Assembly (NCBI GenBank): GCA_026874595.1
Contig: CM049320.1
Location: 24,375,714 to 24,439,713 of the forward strand
Direction of reading: 5' to 3'
Source of the DNA: Sipunculus nudus
Lineage: Eukaryota > Annelida > Sipuncula > Golfingiida > Sipunculidae
Length of the DNA: 64,000 nt
This document shows, piece by piece, positions 11,101 to 24,160 of the stretch; position 1 is the first letter of the stretch, and each line of letters opens with the position of its first letter. Below the pieces are notes generated by a model. That model saw only the letters and a list, made by a program, of their open reading frames with translations. It did no database searches and was not told the origin of the DNA. Position numbers and translations under genes: made by a program.

Positions 11101-13390
11101 AGGAAGCAACAATAACATGTTTATAAATACATACTAAAAAAATAAAATAATCTTACATGCATTACATTTTACGGAATAGTAGATAGTCAATGAAATAAAG
11201 TGTATTAATAAAATAAACAATAATAATAATAATCATGATAATTATTATAATAATAAAGAATGATACAATGATACCATAATACACTCCAATTACCCCTAAT
11301 ACAAGCAGAACACAAAGAAAATACAAAGCATACAGAATACATAAAAGCAATTAATGCAATGCATAACCCAACAGTAAAAAGAAAGGAAAAAAGAAGATAA
11401 ACAAAAATTATGCAATGATACCATAATACACGTTAAAGTAGTACAGACGATAGTACAAAATAATACAAAATACATCATACAAATAAAAAATGGGAAAACA
11501 AACAACAACAAAATACAGATAAAGAGAACTGATGCAATGGCATCACAATACACTTCACTAGATCCTCATGCAAAAAATTGAAAGTTAAAGAATAACACAA
11601 GATATGAAACAGCAATCAACACATAATGCATAACATAAATATGCGATTAAACTAAGTTTACACACAAAGTACTGTATGTATGAGAGTAATCAAGTATATT
11701 ATTATTTCTTATTTGCACATGAAAATGCATTTTAGGGCAAACGTATCATGACACAAATTAAACATGCATCATAATATGATAATTTGTTTTGAAAATATTC
11801 ATCTGTGAATTACTAGAATAGTAGACATACTGACATATTGGATCCGTTATTTATATTCATTTATTAGCCACCATTTGACAGGAACATAAACAAAAATCGA
11901 TGTATTATCTTACACTAACGGTTCTACTCACTTAAAAGTACCCCTGCAGAGTGACATACTGTAACATTTCTTGTTTTATTACACTGATTGAACCGGGTGC
12001 AAGTTTTTTTTTCATTTATGCACATTTATGTTCATGCTGTTATGGATAGGTCAACGTTTTAATTGTCGGCGTATTAACATAGTCATTGACGGCTAAAATT
12101 CGATAAGATTATCGATGCTTGTATTAAGGTACAACAACCTTTGGGATGATAATATATCTATTTAAACATAAACTTATACAGCGACTCGAACAAATATTAT
12201 GGCTTATATGTAACTGTATTGCATGGAAATACAGTTGATGACTGGTTCAAAAAAGTTAAAATTTAAATTGGGTGCACTTGAAACATCTGTTCTCTTTGTT
12301 GATTTCATCTTGAAAATAAGGCTCTGATCTTTTAGATAAAAATCCTCTCCGTTTTAGTGAGTGGCGCTGATTTTAATGATTTAGGTCATATTCTGACATT
12401 AAACATGGTCATTTAACAAATTATGCCGTGACATTAATGGTATCAACAGTCCATTAATGGCTCTACTTTAATATTATTGATAATATCATTATTTTTTACA
12501 ATCAAAGTAAACACACATTTTTCTTAATAACTTAACAATGTAAAAAAAGCGGTTATGATTTTAATACCTATATCACCTTTTGAATCCAAACTGAAGCTTC
12601 AAGTTTTTTTGTTTTTTTTTTATCTTTCCTGTATCCAACATTTGATCAGGGTATGAATTATCTAGAACTTTAAGTTGATATTACTCATTATTATTCACAT
12701 CAGCTTTACCTAACCGTTGCCATGTTTAAAGGAAAGCGCTACTAAAGAACTTGTTTCGTGTTATATCACGATTACTATTATTATTATTATCACTATTAAT
12801 ATTATTATTAATATATTTTACTATAATTATTATTACTTGTGTCATTATCACTTTTATTATTTTAATTATAATTATTATTATTATCACCAAAACAGGACTG
12901 AGAAACATTTCAGTTTCCATGCTAGACATGCCTCCTTGTATGTTTAAATGTAACAATATGTTCGATTTTCTGTTTATCGCCACATGTCCTATCGATCTCT
13001 CCAGCCGATATTCCACCAGGTATCGGTCTTTCGTATTTCATAACTAGTACGTTCCACCTTTTGGACATTGTAACTTAGATCCCTGTTGGCAAAGTATATA
13101 TGGGTATGTTTCTCGACATATAAAATAAAAAATTTCATAATCGTAACCTTGAAATCTGAAATGTAATCTTAAATGAATAAATTTAATATAAAATAAACCC
13201 AAAGTTATTTAAGTAATAAATATATTCTCCTAAGTTTTTCACTACATATGGAGTATTATTTATTCTAAGGTGAAGGTCCTATGTGTTTATTTGATTCAGG
13301 GATTACGGTAACATTATGGAGGCAAAACATTCTACTTTGTGGTGTTAATCTGTGAAGGATGGCACGTCTCTGGCCGGTGATGGAGCCCTG
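11101..13390. other. AT-rich intergenic sequence, simple repeats
   Basis: It contains loose recurrences of ATGCAATGATACCATAATACAC (about 11265, 11410 and 11530, the last diverged) and ATT/TAA-rich tracts (about 11215-11262 and 12770-12890). Those tracts produce isoleucine-rich pseudo-frames on both strands. No gene is supported. Confidence 0.5.
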
Positions 13391-13548
13391 GGGCCTGTTG
13401 CAATAACATTTTACTGGACTTAAGCCCAGTTGGGGGCCTAAATACCATGATTACAATTGTGACGTCATAATGGTTACCATGGTGACACACAGATGCCCCT
13501 GGGCTTAAGTCACCTACATGACTTAAGTCACCTTATTGCAACACACCC
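13391..13548. mobile_element. 158-bp MITE, PIF/Harbinger-like, CTG target duplication
   Basis: The termini are inverted: GGGCCTGTTGCAATAA at the left against TTATTGCAACACACCC at the right. Sub-terminal inverted GACTTAAG and GGCTTAAG words extend the homology. The 3-bp repeat CTG flanks both ends (13388-13390 and 13549-13551). A GGGCC start with a 3-bp target duplication fits PIF/Harbinger-type non-autonomous elements. The superfamily name is inferred from the termini, since no transposase is present. Confidence 0.75.
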
Positions 13549-15529
13549 CTGGTTCTGTATTGGGAAGGGAAAGGGAACCTGAAAGAAACGGTATAAGGCT
13601 CTTTTATTTTGTCAATGGGATCATATTTGGGTGTCTTAAGTACTCCTGTGTGAATATATATGGGACAGACAGGTATAAAACACCCGTAAGGGTATTCATG
13701 GGTGTATTATGATGTCATTTGGAGCTTAAACGACAGATTGCAAGTGGATATGTGCAAACGCTATTAGATAATTGAGTATATAGAATGTATTGACGCTTAA
13801 TGAGTGCAAGAAAAGGTCACATAAATGTGAAATACTCACGCCTAATGTGCTACTTGTCTTATATATTTAAATCATACAATATGAATGTGGAAATTTTATA
13901 CGTCAGATACGCAAGTAATAACTAAAAATGTCTTCACATCAACATTTTTTATCAAAATGCTCACAAATTTTTTACAGTACACATCATTCCTTATGTCTGA
14001 GATTCACCTTTTAATCACTGTGCATAGATAGATATGTTGGAAGGATTGCACTGGTATTCATGACTATTTTATGTAGAAAATTTAATTTTGTTTAAAAAAT
14101 TTTTATGGGGAAGGGGAGGTGTGTAAAGTACTAAGGGCCAGTCTATTACTACAATTCTCACTCTCTGTATTTTATCATGATTATATATTATGTAAGTTGC
14201 AGGTGTTTAAGTTAATTGGGACTTTGTGTACTAAAATGTCAGAGCTGAGTTGCCAGGTATTTACATAATGACTGTAATTGCTTAGCCTGCATGAATACAT
14301 GGCAACTCTATTCAGTCTAATTGCACTTTCATTCAGCTCCTGTGCACACCTGTCTTTAATTGCATTTGATGAGACACGTCAGGGAAATCTCTGATTGGTT
14401 TACTAATGGTTTACGAATCTTGCTTGAGAATATGCTGTTGGGGTAGAAAGGGTTAGAATCTGGGGGCCAAGACCGAGCAGGGGCTTGGCATTTCCTCTCC
14501 TGTATAGTTACAAAAAAGAATATTTTACATCAACTCAGAAAGTGGTTAGTTTGTCACCTATGCATCCTGGACCAGGTTATAATTTCTATAAGACGTCAAA
14601 AAGTTCCAAGTTCTGTATGATAAGTGTTATGGTTGTCGAACTGTCACGACACATGATGATATCAACACGCCTTTTTCACGTCAATACTGTGCGTGTCATT
14701 TATTTATGAGTGTGGTTGTGAAAATCGGAAAGGACTGCAAAATACAGCTTTCTAAAGAGTCTCATCTAAAACTGAAGGCTTTTTGGAAGAGGAATTTAGG
14801 AGTATTCTTCTGGGATGAGGAACATTGGTTTTTCGTTGAACTAAATGATGCATACTGACATTTACCTGACGTCCGCATACAACGAAATCACCATATTTAA
14901 GCGGTGATTATAGATAAGTTTATACCATAATCATCGATTTTCTGGAATATGCAATCGTTTTGTAAAATATAAGCAGTATTCCTTGATTGTATTACCCAAA
15001 TATAACTACCTTAGTAGTGAGCCTGAAGAAAATAAAATGATAATAGTAAAATATTAATCAGTAACTGTCATCCGCAGGTCACTTTTCTCTAATTAATAAG
15101 AGATCACTTAGACCTAAATACTCCAAAAATTATTTGCAAGCATAATGGCTTGAAAGCGTCCGGTCATATTGAAGTGCTACTCTGTCTTATACTTCAGTAT
15201 GAAAGGACTAAACTGAATAAATCATTTTCTTTGAAACTTTTACATGGTTAGTTTGGTTGTGAACATCGGTGATCTGCATATCTTTGATCAGTCGCTAATG
15301 TTGCTAGATATTTATTTCAGAGAAAGTTTCTATCAAATTAATATGTCTTAAGATGTGCTTTCAAACCCGAATCTAATATTTTCTGTGTCATCTACCATGT
15401 TGTCAAGCGGTTAACGGCATTGTATGCAACCATACTTCCATATTTTACTCTTTCAATTCCCTATATTTCAAGCGAGGAGCCTCCAGATCCTAAATTCAAA
15501 CAGAAAAGGGTACGTATTTATCTGCTCTA
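13549..15529. other. No gene recognised
   Basis: AT-rich sequence with scattered short open frames of 60-75 codons that show no recognisable motif. Probably intergenic. Confidence 0.45.
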
Positions 15530-17212
15530 GACTATCGCCGATATCCTTTTAAATCATTACAACTTTGTTCGTGAAATGACACTTATGCCCAATTAAGAAA
15601 ATATATAGAACTAGGTAATATATTCTGTATCCTAGTATACAATGGTATAATGGTATATTTTTTATCATTCTACGGATGCTTCCTGTTGACGAAATATGGA
15701 CATTGGGAGAACGATTTTGTTTTGGAAAAAGGGCTGGCTCTCACTATAAACCACATATTTATATCAAGCATATGTCAAAATACCTGTTGTATTTTATTGC
15801 TGAGCGTATTTAGACTGCCTAGCTGTTTCATGTCTTCCTTAAATGTAACCCGAGATACTTCGCTGATCAGGACAGAGATTCAGAATTCATTTTCGTCTCT
15901 GACCCCTTCAAACAGCCAGATTACCGCGACTTTTCGTTCCGACGTTTGTGCCAGGTTAAACAAAAGCGACATGTAAAAATAACTCATAACTAACCAAGCC
16001 AGCTCTTTACCCCCAAATGGTATAACCCCAGAAAAGCAGCATTTTCCCTTTAAAAAGCCCTGAATCCAGGTTGTGATTCATTTCACCCCAACACTTAAAT
16101 CATTTGTCCCTTGTATCGAAGCCGAGCTTTCCGTAAAATAATCAAAATCCATTACAAATTTGTTGAGTAATGCTGCTAAAAGAAAACCATCTGGGTGGAG
16201 ATATTAATTAATCTTGTCCTGGTACGAGCTGGGTATCGAGGCTTTAGTAGGGTTGTGACAATACAGTAGCCAATGAATATCCAATTAATAAAGACAACAT
16301 TACAAATTCTGATTACATTTTAAAATCAGCCATTTCAATTTTGCACAAGATTTCTTTGCCATTCATATTATATGTTACATTTCCTTACCAATACTCGGCC
16401 GATCAGATGTTGTTTAACTCGTTCCTAACCGTTTAAATATCCCCTTATATACATTAGCTGGCGCTTTGAAAGTATTTCTCATACAACCATAAAAGTGAGT
16501 GTTTTTTATATGGATACGATATCTTGCGAATAGAGATTTACCAGGGCATTTGCAGGGTACAAATATTCGATAGATTACATGCTTAATGATGTAGTTATGT
16601 CGTCATATACTACTTCGCTTACCATAAAATAAATGTTTTTTTTTTTTGTACTAATTGAATTGGTTGTACAAACAATAAGTGTTGATATATTGGATTTGGT
16701 AAAATAATAATTAAACAGGAACAAAGCGTTATAGTAGAAAACTGTTGTGTCCGAATTTTATTTAGGATTTATAATATAATATTTATAATAGACTTAAAAT
16801 ACAGCTGCATCTTTCACATGAAATATGCCCTTAGCCCCATTAAGTTATTTTAATCTGTGGCCCATTTCCTTATCTTAAAGAGTTTGCTTTTTCATACATG
16901 CCCGACCTATTATTTGTTGACAGCAGGTGCTATGGTCACACGTCCTGTGAATCTGGAACTCAAATAATCAAACTACATTTGGGTTTATTACATAAGCATA
17001 TGTCGGGGATATATGATATCTTCAATGATTTTATACTGAAGTTTAAAATAACTATGGAAATATTTGCATTTTATATACAAAATTGTTTTAAGGCTGAAGT
17101 TCTATGTCATAACGGCCTGGTACACAAACCTAAAATCTGGTAACGAACGACCTGTGCTGTACGTGCAAACAGATATACTTACTGATGAAGTCAAACTCAC
17201 CGTACTTTAATT

Positions 17213-17288
<76 letters not shown>

Positions 17289-17340
17289 CGTTTATTTGAC
17301 AATAATACATCACACAATCTTACACATAAACGATTAACAG
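15530..17340. repeat. Dispersed duplicated segment, copy 2 (uninterrupted)
   Basis: Paralogous to 2030-4440 but without the 0.86-kb insert. CCTAGTATACA at 15634 is followed within about 40 bases by TCTACGGATGCTTCCTG. This copy therefore works as the empty-site reference for the insertion in copy 1. A 108-codon open frame at 15650-15976 is not preserved in copy 1 and is rejected as a gene. Confidence 0.65.
17215..17287. repeat. TA microsatellite in duplication unit 1
   Basis: About 35 TA units. Confidence 0.95.
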
Positions 17341-18143
17341 AAACATACAAAAACCTTAGAAAAATCTGTTTTCTGCTTATCCTGTGTCATGGATAAGCTT
17401 TGACCAATATAAAATCAGCGTAAAAGTGAGTGTTTTTTTATATGGATACGATATCTTGCGAATAGAGATTTACCAGGGCATTTGCAGGGTACAAATATTC
17501 GATAGATTACATGCTTAATGATGTAGTTATGTCGTCATATACTACTTCGCTTACCATAAAATAAATGGGTTTTTTTTTGTACTAATTGAATTGGTTGTAC
17601 AAACAATAAGTGTTGATATATTGGATTTGGTAAAATAATAATTAAACAGGAACAAAGCGTTATAGTAGAAAACTGTTGTGTCCGAATTTTATTTAGGATT
17701 TATAATATAATATTTATAATAGACTTAAAATACAGCTGCATCTTTCACATGAAATATGCCCTTAGCCCCATTAAGTTATTTTAATCTGTGGCCCATTTCC
17801 TTATCTTAAAGAGTTTGCTTTTTCATACATGCCCGACCTATTATTTGTTGACAGCAGGTGCTATGGTCACACGTCCTGTGAATCTGGAACTCAAATAATC
17901 AAACTACATTTGGGTTTATTACATAAGCATATGTCGGGGATATATGATATCTTCAATGATTTTATACTGATGTTTAAAATAACTATGGAAATATTTGCAT
18001 TTTATATACAAAATTGTTTTAAGGCTGAAGTTCTATGTCATATCGGCCTGGTACACAAACCTAAAATCTGGTAACGAACGACCTGTGCTGTACGTGCAAA
18101 CAGATATACTTACTGATGAAGTCAAACTCACCGTACTTTAATT

Positions 18144-18145
<2 letters not shown>

Positions 18146-18199
<54 letters not shown>
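18146..18199. repeat. TA microsatellite in duplication unit 2
   Basis: About 26 TA units at the position equivalent to 17215-17287. The tract length differs from unit 1. Confidence 0.95.
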
Positions 18200-18331
18200 C
18201 GTTTATTTGACAATAATACATCACACAATCTTACACATAAACGATTAACAGAAACATACAAAAACCTTAGAAAAATCTGTTTTCTGCTTATCCTGTGTCA
18301 TGGATAAGCTTTGACCAATATAAAATCAGCG

Positions 18332-18333
<2 letters not shown>

Positions 18334-18371
<38 letters not shown>

Positions 18372-18391
18372 TATATATATATATGGACCTT
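18334..18391. repeat. TA microsatellite at the duplication edge
   Basis: An interrupted TA tract directly after unit 2. It is followed by the repeat shared with 10960-11100 (here about 18386-18530). Confidence 0.9.
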
Positions 18392-18696
18392 GCGGATATT
18401 TTGGCCCGTCGAAAACCGTAGCTACGGACTTGGTGTCTATGGCTTACGATATCCACTAAGTAATATGTATAAATTTCTATCGTTCTTTATCATGTGATAC
18501 GTATTGAAAATAATGAGAACAAAGCATTCTTCAGTAACATATTTACAGTATTCTATACTAATTGCGCTATCCCGAATTGTATATACAACTCTCCATCTGT
18601 TATGAATTTTCCAGTGTTTTAATTTATCCAATTGTTATCACTTTTCCAACCATAAACAATTATCCAACTATTATCATATTATCCAATTGTTATCAC

Positions 18697-20170
18697 TATA
18701 GTCCGTGAACTGAAGGGACCCACCTTGACTACCCCCCCCCCCCCCTCGAAATCACAACCAATTAGCTAAACCTTTTTTTTTCTTATTGCTATATGCCTAT
18801 ACTTTGATTTAAGGATGTTAACATAGGATAAACTAAAACTCACCAGTGGTTCCGGGCTATTTTTTTTTTTTTTTTTTACCATATAACAACTGAAGATTTT
18901 GTCACCCATTTTAGGGGTAGGGGAAATTAAAATGATCATAACTCCTTAAATGTCTAACACAGAATAACAAAGTACCCATCAGCTTGTTGCATTTACCAAG
19001 CCCGTTCGTATGATATATAAAATATGCCAATAAGGTCAGTATTTAGGTCTAATAGAATTCAAAAGATCATGAGATTTTCCTTATGCCCAAAATCGAGAAT
19101 CTGACGACTCATTTTTCCACTGCAAGGAGGAGTTAGATCAACTTGTTTATTTATGGTATGATGTGTGTTTATATGACACACTTAGAGTGTTTTAGCTCAC
19201 ACATGTTCAAGAATTACCTGAAATAAAAGCACGTGAACAAAGGCATTTGTGCAATATTAAGGATTTCGTGAGAATTTCCATATTAGAGGTAGGATATATA
19301 TTAAAATTACCATATCTCCATCAATGTTTAACCTAGAACAACAAAGTACCCACCAAACAGTTTTATTTACCAAGTCCGTTTAGATAATATATAAAATATT
19401 CAAATAAGGTCAGTGTTGAGGTCAACAGTAGTCAATGGTCATGAGATTTTCCCCATGGTCAAAATCTAGAAACTGACGACTCATTATTCAACTGCATGTT
19501 CAAGGAATACTCAAAATAAAAGCACCTGAACAAAAGACATTGGTGCAATATTAAGGATTTTGCAAGAAACGGCATATTAAGTGTGGGGGAAAATTAAAAT
19601 TATCATAATTCCATCAATTTTAATCTAGAACAGTAAAGGATCCACCATATTGTAGGTGGTTAGGATTGTATAAAAATTTGCAAATAAGGTCAATATAGAG
19701 ATCAGCAGTTGTCAAAAGGTCCTGACTTTTAGCATCGGCCAAAATATAGAAAACCAGCGAATGAATTATTCTGTGTGGTGGAAATGCTTAACTGAACAAA
19801 TTATAGCCTGGAATAGGCTTTTATTCACATTGGTATAATGATAATTCAAAATAAATGAATGTTTTCAAACGACTTTGACGTGGTGCAACGTTCAATAATT
19901 TATCGAGAAACAACTTGTTAGTTGTCGAGTTATTTAAAAATAATCGTGACTCCAAAAGTCTATGACATATATTGATAATGTACCAATCAAATATTCTTTT
20001 GTCGTGCCAGTTATCCTGATATGTGAGATGTTTTTATGTACATGGGATATATGAAGTATCATGTCAATACTGAGGTTAGCAGGGGTCAAACGGCCATGGA
20101 ATGTTCGCCTTTGGAGAAAAACTAGAGCTATATAGAAAGTAGTGATTCATCAGTACTTTGTATCTTGGCA
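18697..20170 (+). repeat. Left arm of the 4.6-kb fold-back element
   Basis: It contains four degenerate sub-repeats, each with an AGGTCAGTATT-GAGGTC-like core (about 19033, 19408, 19687 and 20058) beside an AAATTAAAAT-ATCATAA...TCTAGAACA block. Homopolymer C and T runs occur near the tip (18734-18747 and 18861-18877). Confidence 0.7.
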
Positions 20171-21689
20171 ATAGGTTAATTATAATGGGCTTATGAACTT
20201 CCCTGGGTTAATTGAAAGTAATTTTCGGTAGCCTAAAGTGTCCTTAACACATTTTAAATGCTATGAAAAGAAATGCATGGGATCATGCTTTGTAAAACCC
20301 AAAATAGACACGATATCTTTTCTGTAAGGTCCATATATAACAGGTAATTGTTTACAACAAAGTTGTTTTTGTAAATAAGTGTAAGTTTCAGGAGGCCTAT
20401 AACTGATATTTTCCGTTTCTCGTTAAAACAAATATTTACATGAATGGTTGCCATTATGAAGCCTACCGGGCGGTAATGGAATTTCCTTTCATTATATTTG
20501 CCGTCACATATTTTTCGTTACACATAAACAAGAAAAGAATTTTATAGATGCTTCTATGCTCGACCATTGATTGTTCCAGTATGGATAAGGTCTTTTTGGA
20601 ACATTTACTGTAAACTAATTGCTGTTCAGGTTCCGGAAATATAGTATTGTGGCTGACTCATTGAAGAACTGCTCTATAGACTTAATACATTTCAATAAGA
20701 TGGAGACCTTATTGGTGCGTTATCCTTAACATAAGTTAACCATCAAAAACCGTTTTGATCCCCACAGTGCTTATTAAAACATTTCCGAATTTAACAGAAT
20801 TACCATATGGCCGCATTATGTAAAATCCAGTTAAAATGGTAACCAATGTGGCGGGCAGAATGATCTTCTTTTTAAAATGTCCTGCACACTAGGTTGTTGC
20901 TCATAAAACATTGTATTAGTAGCCAGATGTAGGCATCAGCAGACGTTTGACCGATGTTTTACATTTCAAATGAAAGGACATAATTGAAATTCTCAATGGC
21001 TGAAATGGCTGTTAATATGGTTACCACATTGACAAAAATTCGGAATATTCACTTAGTCAAATGTCGTCACATGTTGTGTGCACCCCGTGATTGAACAAAA
21101 CAGTTACAGTCTCCTAAAAGTGTACTTTGTCGCATTTTGGATGTAAACATTTTGAGATAATATAAAGTTAAAAGGCGAACATAAATCATTTTAAATAGCT
21201 GGCCACTGCAATAGCAAAAAGGGCAAATAATTTCATCCCATTTAGCATCAACAAGAGCCTTCTGCAATATAAGCTAAAATATATCACCAAAACGAATTTT
21301 AGAAAACGTATGTACCGCCTTGTCTTTCCCCCCGAACCTGAGCGAAACCGACCGACCGTTCCCCTATATTTCCTTTTTATAGTTTACATGTTAACCTTTT
21401 GAAATGAAACATTCGCAGCATGTTAGGAAAATTATGAATTGTACCATTACAGTACAAACTGAACCTATAAAGAGAGGCTAAAAGAAAGTTATTGTGGCGA
21501 ATAAAAAATAATGAAAGGAGATGTCTTAATCGCCACTGAAACGGTCATTATGACTCCCATTTTTATATGTTTATGTTAGCTTTTTAAAGGAACTATAAAA
21601 CATCAGTCAAAGGCCTGCTGATATACCTAATCCTGACTGCTAAAACAACGTTATTTTAAGCAAGTTCCTGCTTTATATATCCCTTTGAC
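20171..21689. other. Central spacer of the fold-back element
   Basis: About 1.5 kb with no open frame longer than about 66 codons and no recognised motif. If the element is mobile it must be mobilised in trans. Confidence 0.5.
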
Positions 21690-23272
21690 CTATTTCCAGC
21701 ATACAAAGTATTGATGAACCACTACTTTCTAGATTTGCTCCAAGGTGAATATTTCATTACATTTGACCCATGCTGACTACAATACATACTAAACTTGCAT
21801 AATTTTTTTTTTTCATTAGAATAGGCTTAGCCTAATATCTAGTACTTTGAATGTATGTGACAAATAAGTTGACCACTTAATCTATTTACATACTAACGGG
21901 GCAATGAGTAATTTCAAGTTATTAGATTTTGGCCGAGAAAAAAATTCTCATTAGCATTTGACCCTTGCTGACCTCAGTACCGACTTATGATATTTTTGCA
22001 TATTTTGTATAACATATTAATCGACATGCAGAGCAACAACTGGATCGATAGTTATAGTTCTAGATCAAAATCTATAGAGATATGGTCATTTTGGATGCCC
22101 TACCCCTTACATGGCTTTTCTTACAAATTTATAATATTTATCTCAATTGTTCATGTGCTTTTATTTTGAGTTATCTTTGTAAATATGTGAATCAGAACTA
22201 TCTGAATGTATAGTTCAAACCAATCCAGTTTATTATGGATCGTTTGATCTATTTCCGCCATACTGAATAATTGAGTCGCAATAGTTTCTATATTTTGGCA
22301 GAGACTAAAATTTCATGACCTTTGGACCACTCCCGACCTCTATATTGGGCTTACTCCCATAGTTTTATTTAAAATCTTAACCGGCATGACCAATCAAACA
22401 ATATGTTGGCTATTTTATTGTTCTAGGTAAAAAATTGATTTACTTATGGTTATTTCAATTTCCCTAGCCCTATTTCCCAAAATTCCATAATATCGCACCA
22501 TTTTTTTTCATTCAGGTGCTTTTTTGTTTAGATACCCTTGAACATTTGTGAGCCAAAACATTCCAAGTGTGTGATATAAACCCACATCAGGCCGTAAATT
22601 GACCATTTGATCTAATTCCTCCATGCAGAGGAATAATGAGTCGTCAGTTTCTAGATTTTGAAAATCTTATGACCTTTTGACCCCTGTTGACCTAATCTTA
22701 TTTGCATATTTTATATATCATCTGAACAGACTTGGTGAATAGGACAATTTGATAGTTACCTTGTTGTTCCTGGTTAAAAATTAATGGAGTTATGGTTATT
22801 TTAATTTCCCCTACCCCTGACATGGCGTTTCTCACAAAATCCTTAATATTGCACCCATGTCTTTTGTTCAAGTGCTTTTATTTTTAGTATTCCATGAATA
22901 TATATGTGTGATATAAACCCAAATCAGGCCATTAATGTACCATTTGATCTCTGTTGACCTAAAACTGACCTATTGGTATATTTTATATATCACCCAAACG
23001 GGTTTGGTAAATGCAATTATTTGATGGGCACTGTGTTATTCTGGGTTAAACAGTGATGGAGTTCAGATCATTTCATATTCCCCTACCCCTAGATGGGTAA
23101 CGAAAACTTCAATTGTTATAGTGTGAACAAAACAGCCCGGAACCACTAGTGAGTCCCAGTTATTCAATATAAAACATCCTTAAAATCGAAGTATTGATAT
23201 ATTACAATAAGAAAATAGGTTTGGCTAATAGACGGGAGGGTCAAGGTAGGTCCTTCCAGCCCACAGACTATA
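21690..23272 (-). repeat. Right arm of the 4.6-kb fold-back element
   Basis: Reverse-complement counterpart of the left arm, imperfect and with small indels. The matching sub-repeat cores lie near 21771, 21968, 22334, 22689 and 22957, in inverted order. Confidence 0.7.
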
Positions 23273-23689
23273 ACTGTGTGGGTTCTATGCATGAAGCAAG
23301 AAGGCCGTAAGGTGCCCGGCCGATGACCGGCAGGCGCCATTCCGGCGATTGCTGGCACCGTGCGGCCACCGTAAGGGTATTTCTGGCTTTTTATATATAC
23401 CTGAGTTTTAAACGACTGTCATTTGTTCAACAAGAAACCAGATAATAAGAAAGGGAAAGTAATGGTATAAGCATATATTGCTTCTAATAAAGTAATTTGA
23501 AGAATGCAAACTTTTTTCTCATAAATCCGAGTTTGGCGTTATTATTTACTGACTCGGGGAAATTATTTTCAGCAATCAATAGATAATGACATTTTATCTG
23601 TGCAGCTGACAACAGAAAGTGTTTGAAATATATGCCACTGTGGCCGTATTTATATAACCTACATCTCAGATTATCCTACATCTCAGGGC
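23273..23689. other. Spacer with GC-rich block
   Basis: Positions 23280-23380 are GC-rich and carry GGCACCGT/CCGTAAGGG words also found at 23.7-24.1 kb. The remainder is AT-rich and featureless. Confidence 0.4.
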
Positions 23690-24160
23690 ACCGGGAGGAC
23701 ACCACATGGCAAAATTTACATCTCAAAGTAGCTCTAAGGACCCCGCACGGCTGCAATTCGACTGTACACATGTCGCACAGGGCCTTTATATGGGCACCGT
23801 AAGGCTATGGCACGGTGCCCGTACGGCAAAGGCTGGCACCAGGTTCCCGCACGAATTTTGCCGAGAAGATTACCCGGAAAATCGTAAGGGTGCCGCATGG
23901 TTACAGGCCAATGCCCGCAAGGCGATCGTTCGGGCTGTCTACGGCCTGTCTACGGCCTGTCTTTGGCCTTCAATGGGCCTACGGTGAGTTGAAAACGCCG
24001 GGAGAATTGAGCGCAGCCAGCTCAGCACCACGGCGCCCGTACGGCGAGTAAACAGTGAACATCGTACGGGTAATTTGCGGGCACCGTGATAAAATAGCCG
24101 AAAATGCTGCTTTTACTCACCGTTCGGGCCGTGTAGGCTATTTGTGACGGTGGCATTAGG
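23690..24160. repeat. GC-rich hairpin cluster
   Basis: Short inverted repeats are dense here. GGGCACCGT and ACGGTGCCC form a perfect 9-bp stem with a loop of about 11 bases (23791-23820). A roughly 20-bp imperfect stem joins GGGCACCGTGATAAAATAGCC (about 24079) with GGCTATTTGTGACGGTGGCA (about 24136). CGTAAGGG-type words recur directly. The open frames of 78-93 codons here overlap one another and look repeat-derived. It may be a degraded DNA element. Confidence 0.5.

Larger units (their letters stand above)
16491..18335. repeat. Recent tandem duplication, about 930-bp unit x2
   Basis: Unit 1 (16491-17420) and unit 2 (17421-about 18335) are almost identical. The few differences include one extra T near the start of unit 2, GAAGTTT against GATGTTT, TAACGG against TATCGG, and a shorter TA tract in unit 2. 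Both begin TAAAAGTGAGTGTTTTTT. Each carries the same 81-codon open frame (16898-17143 and 17829-18074), which follows from the duplication and is not evidence of coding. The low divergence shows a recent event, or an assembly duplication. Confidence 0.9.
18697..23272. mobile_element. 4.6-kb fold-back element with about 1.45-kb inverted arms
   Basis: The left end TATAGTCCGTGAACTGAAGG (18697) pairs with the right end CCTTCCAGCCCACAGACTATA (to 23272). Further in, CCAGTGGTTCCGGGCTATTT (about 18843) pairs with GCCCGGAACCACTAGTG near 23130-23150. TTTTAGGGGTAGGGGAAATT (about 18911) pairs with TCCCCTACCCCTAGATGGG near 23080-23098. Homology continues inward to about 20170 on the left and 21690 on the right. 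Each arm has internal degenerate sub-repeats about 280-375 bp apart. TA flanks both tips. The central 1.5 kb holds no transposase or other recognisable frame. Confidence 0.75.

Noticed and set aside
12717-13047. Isoleucine/asparagine-rich frames on both strands
   Set aside because: AT-rich simple sequence read in several frames; no start context or motif.
16898-18074. Two matching 81-codon open frames
   Set aside because: Identity comes from the 930-bp tandem duplication itself. The corresponding region at 4.1 kb does not keep the frame.
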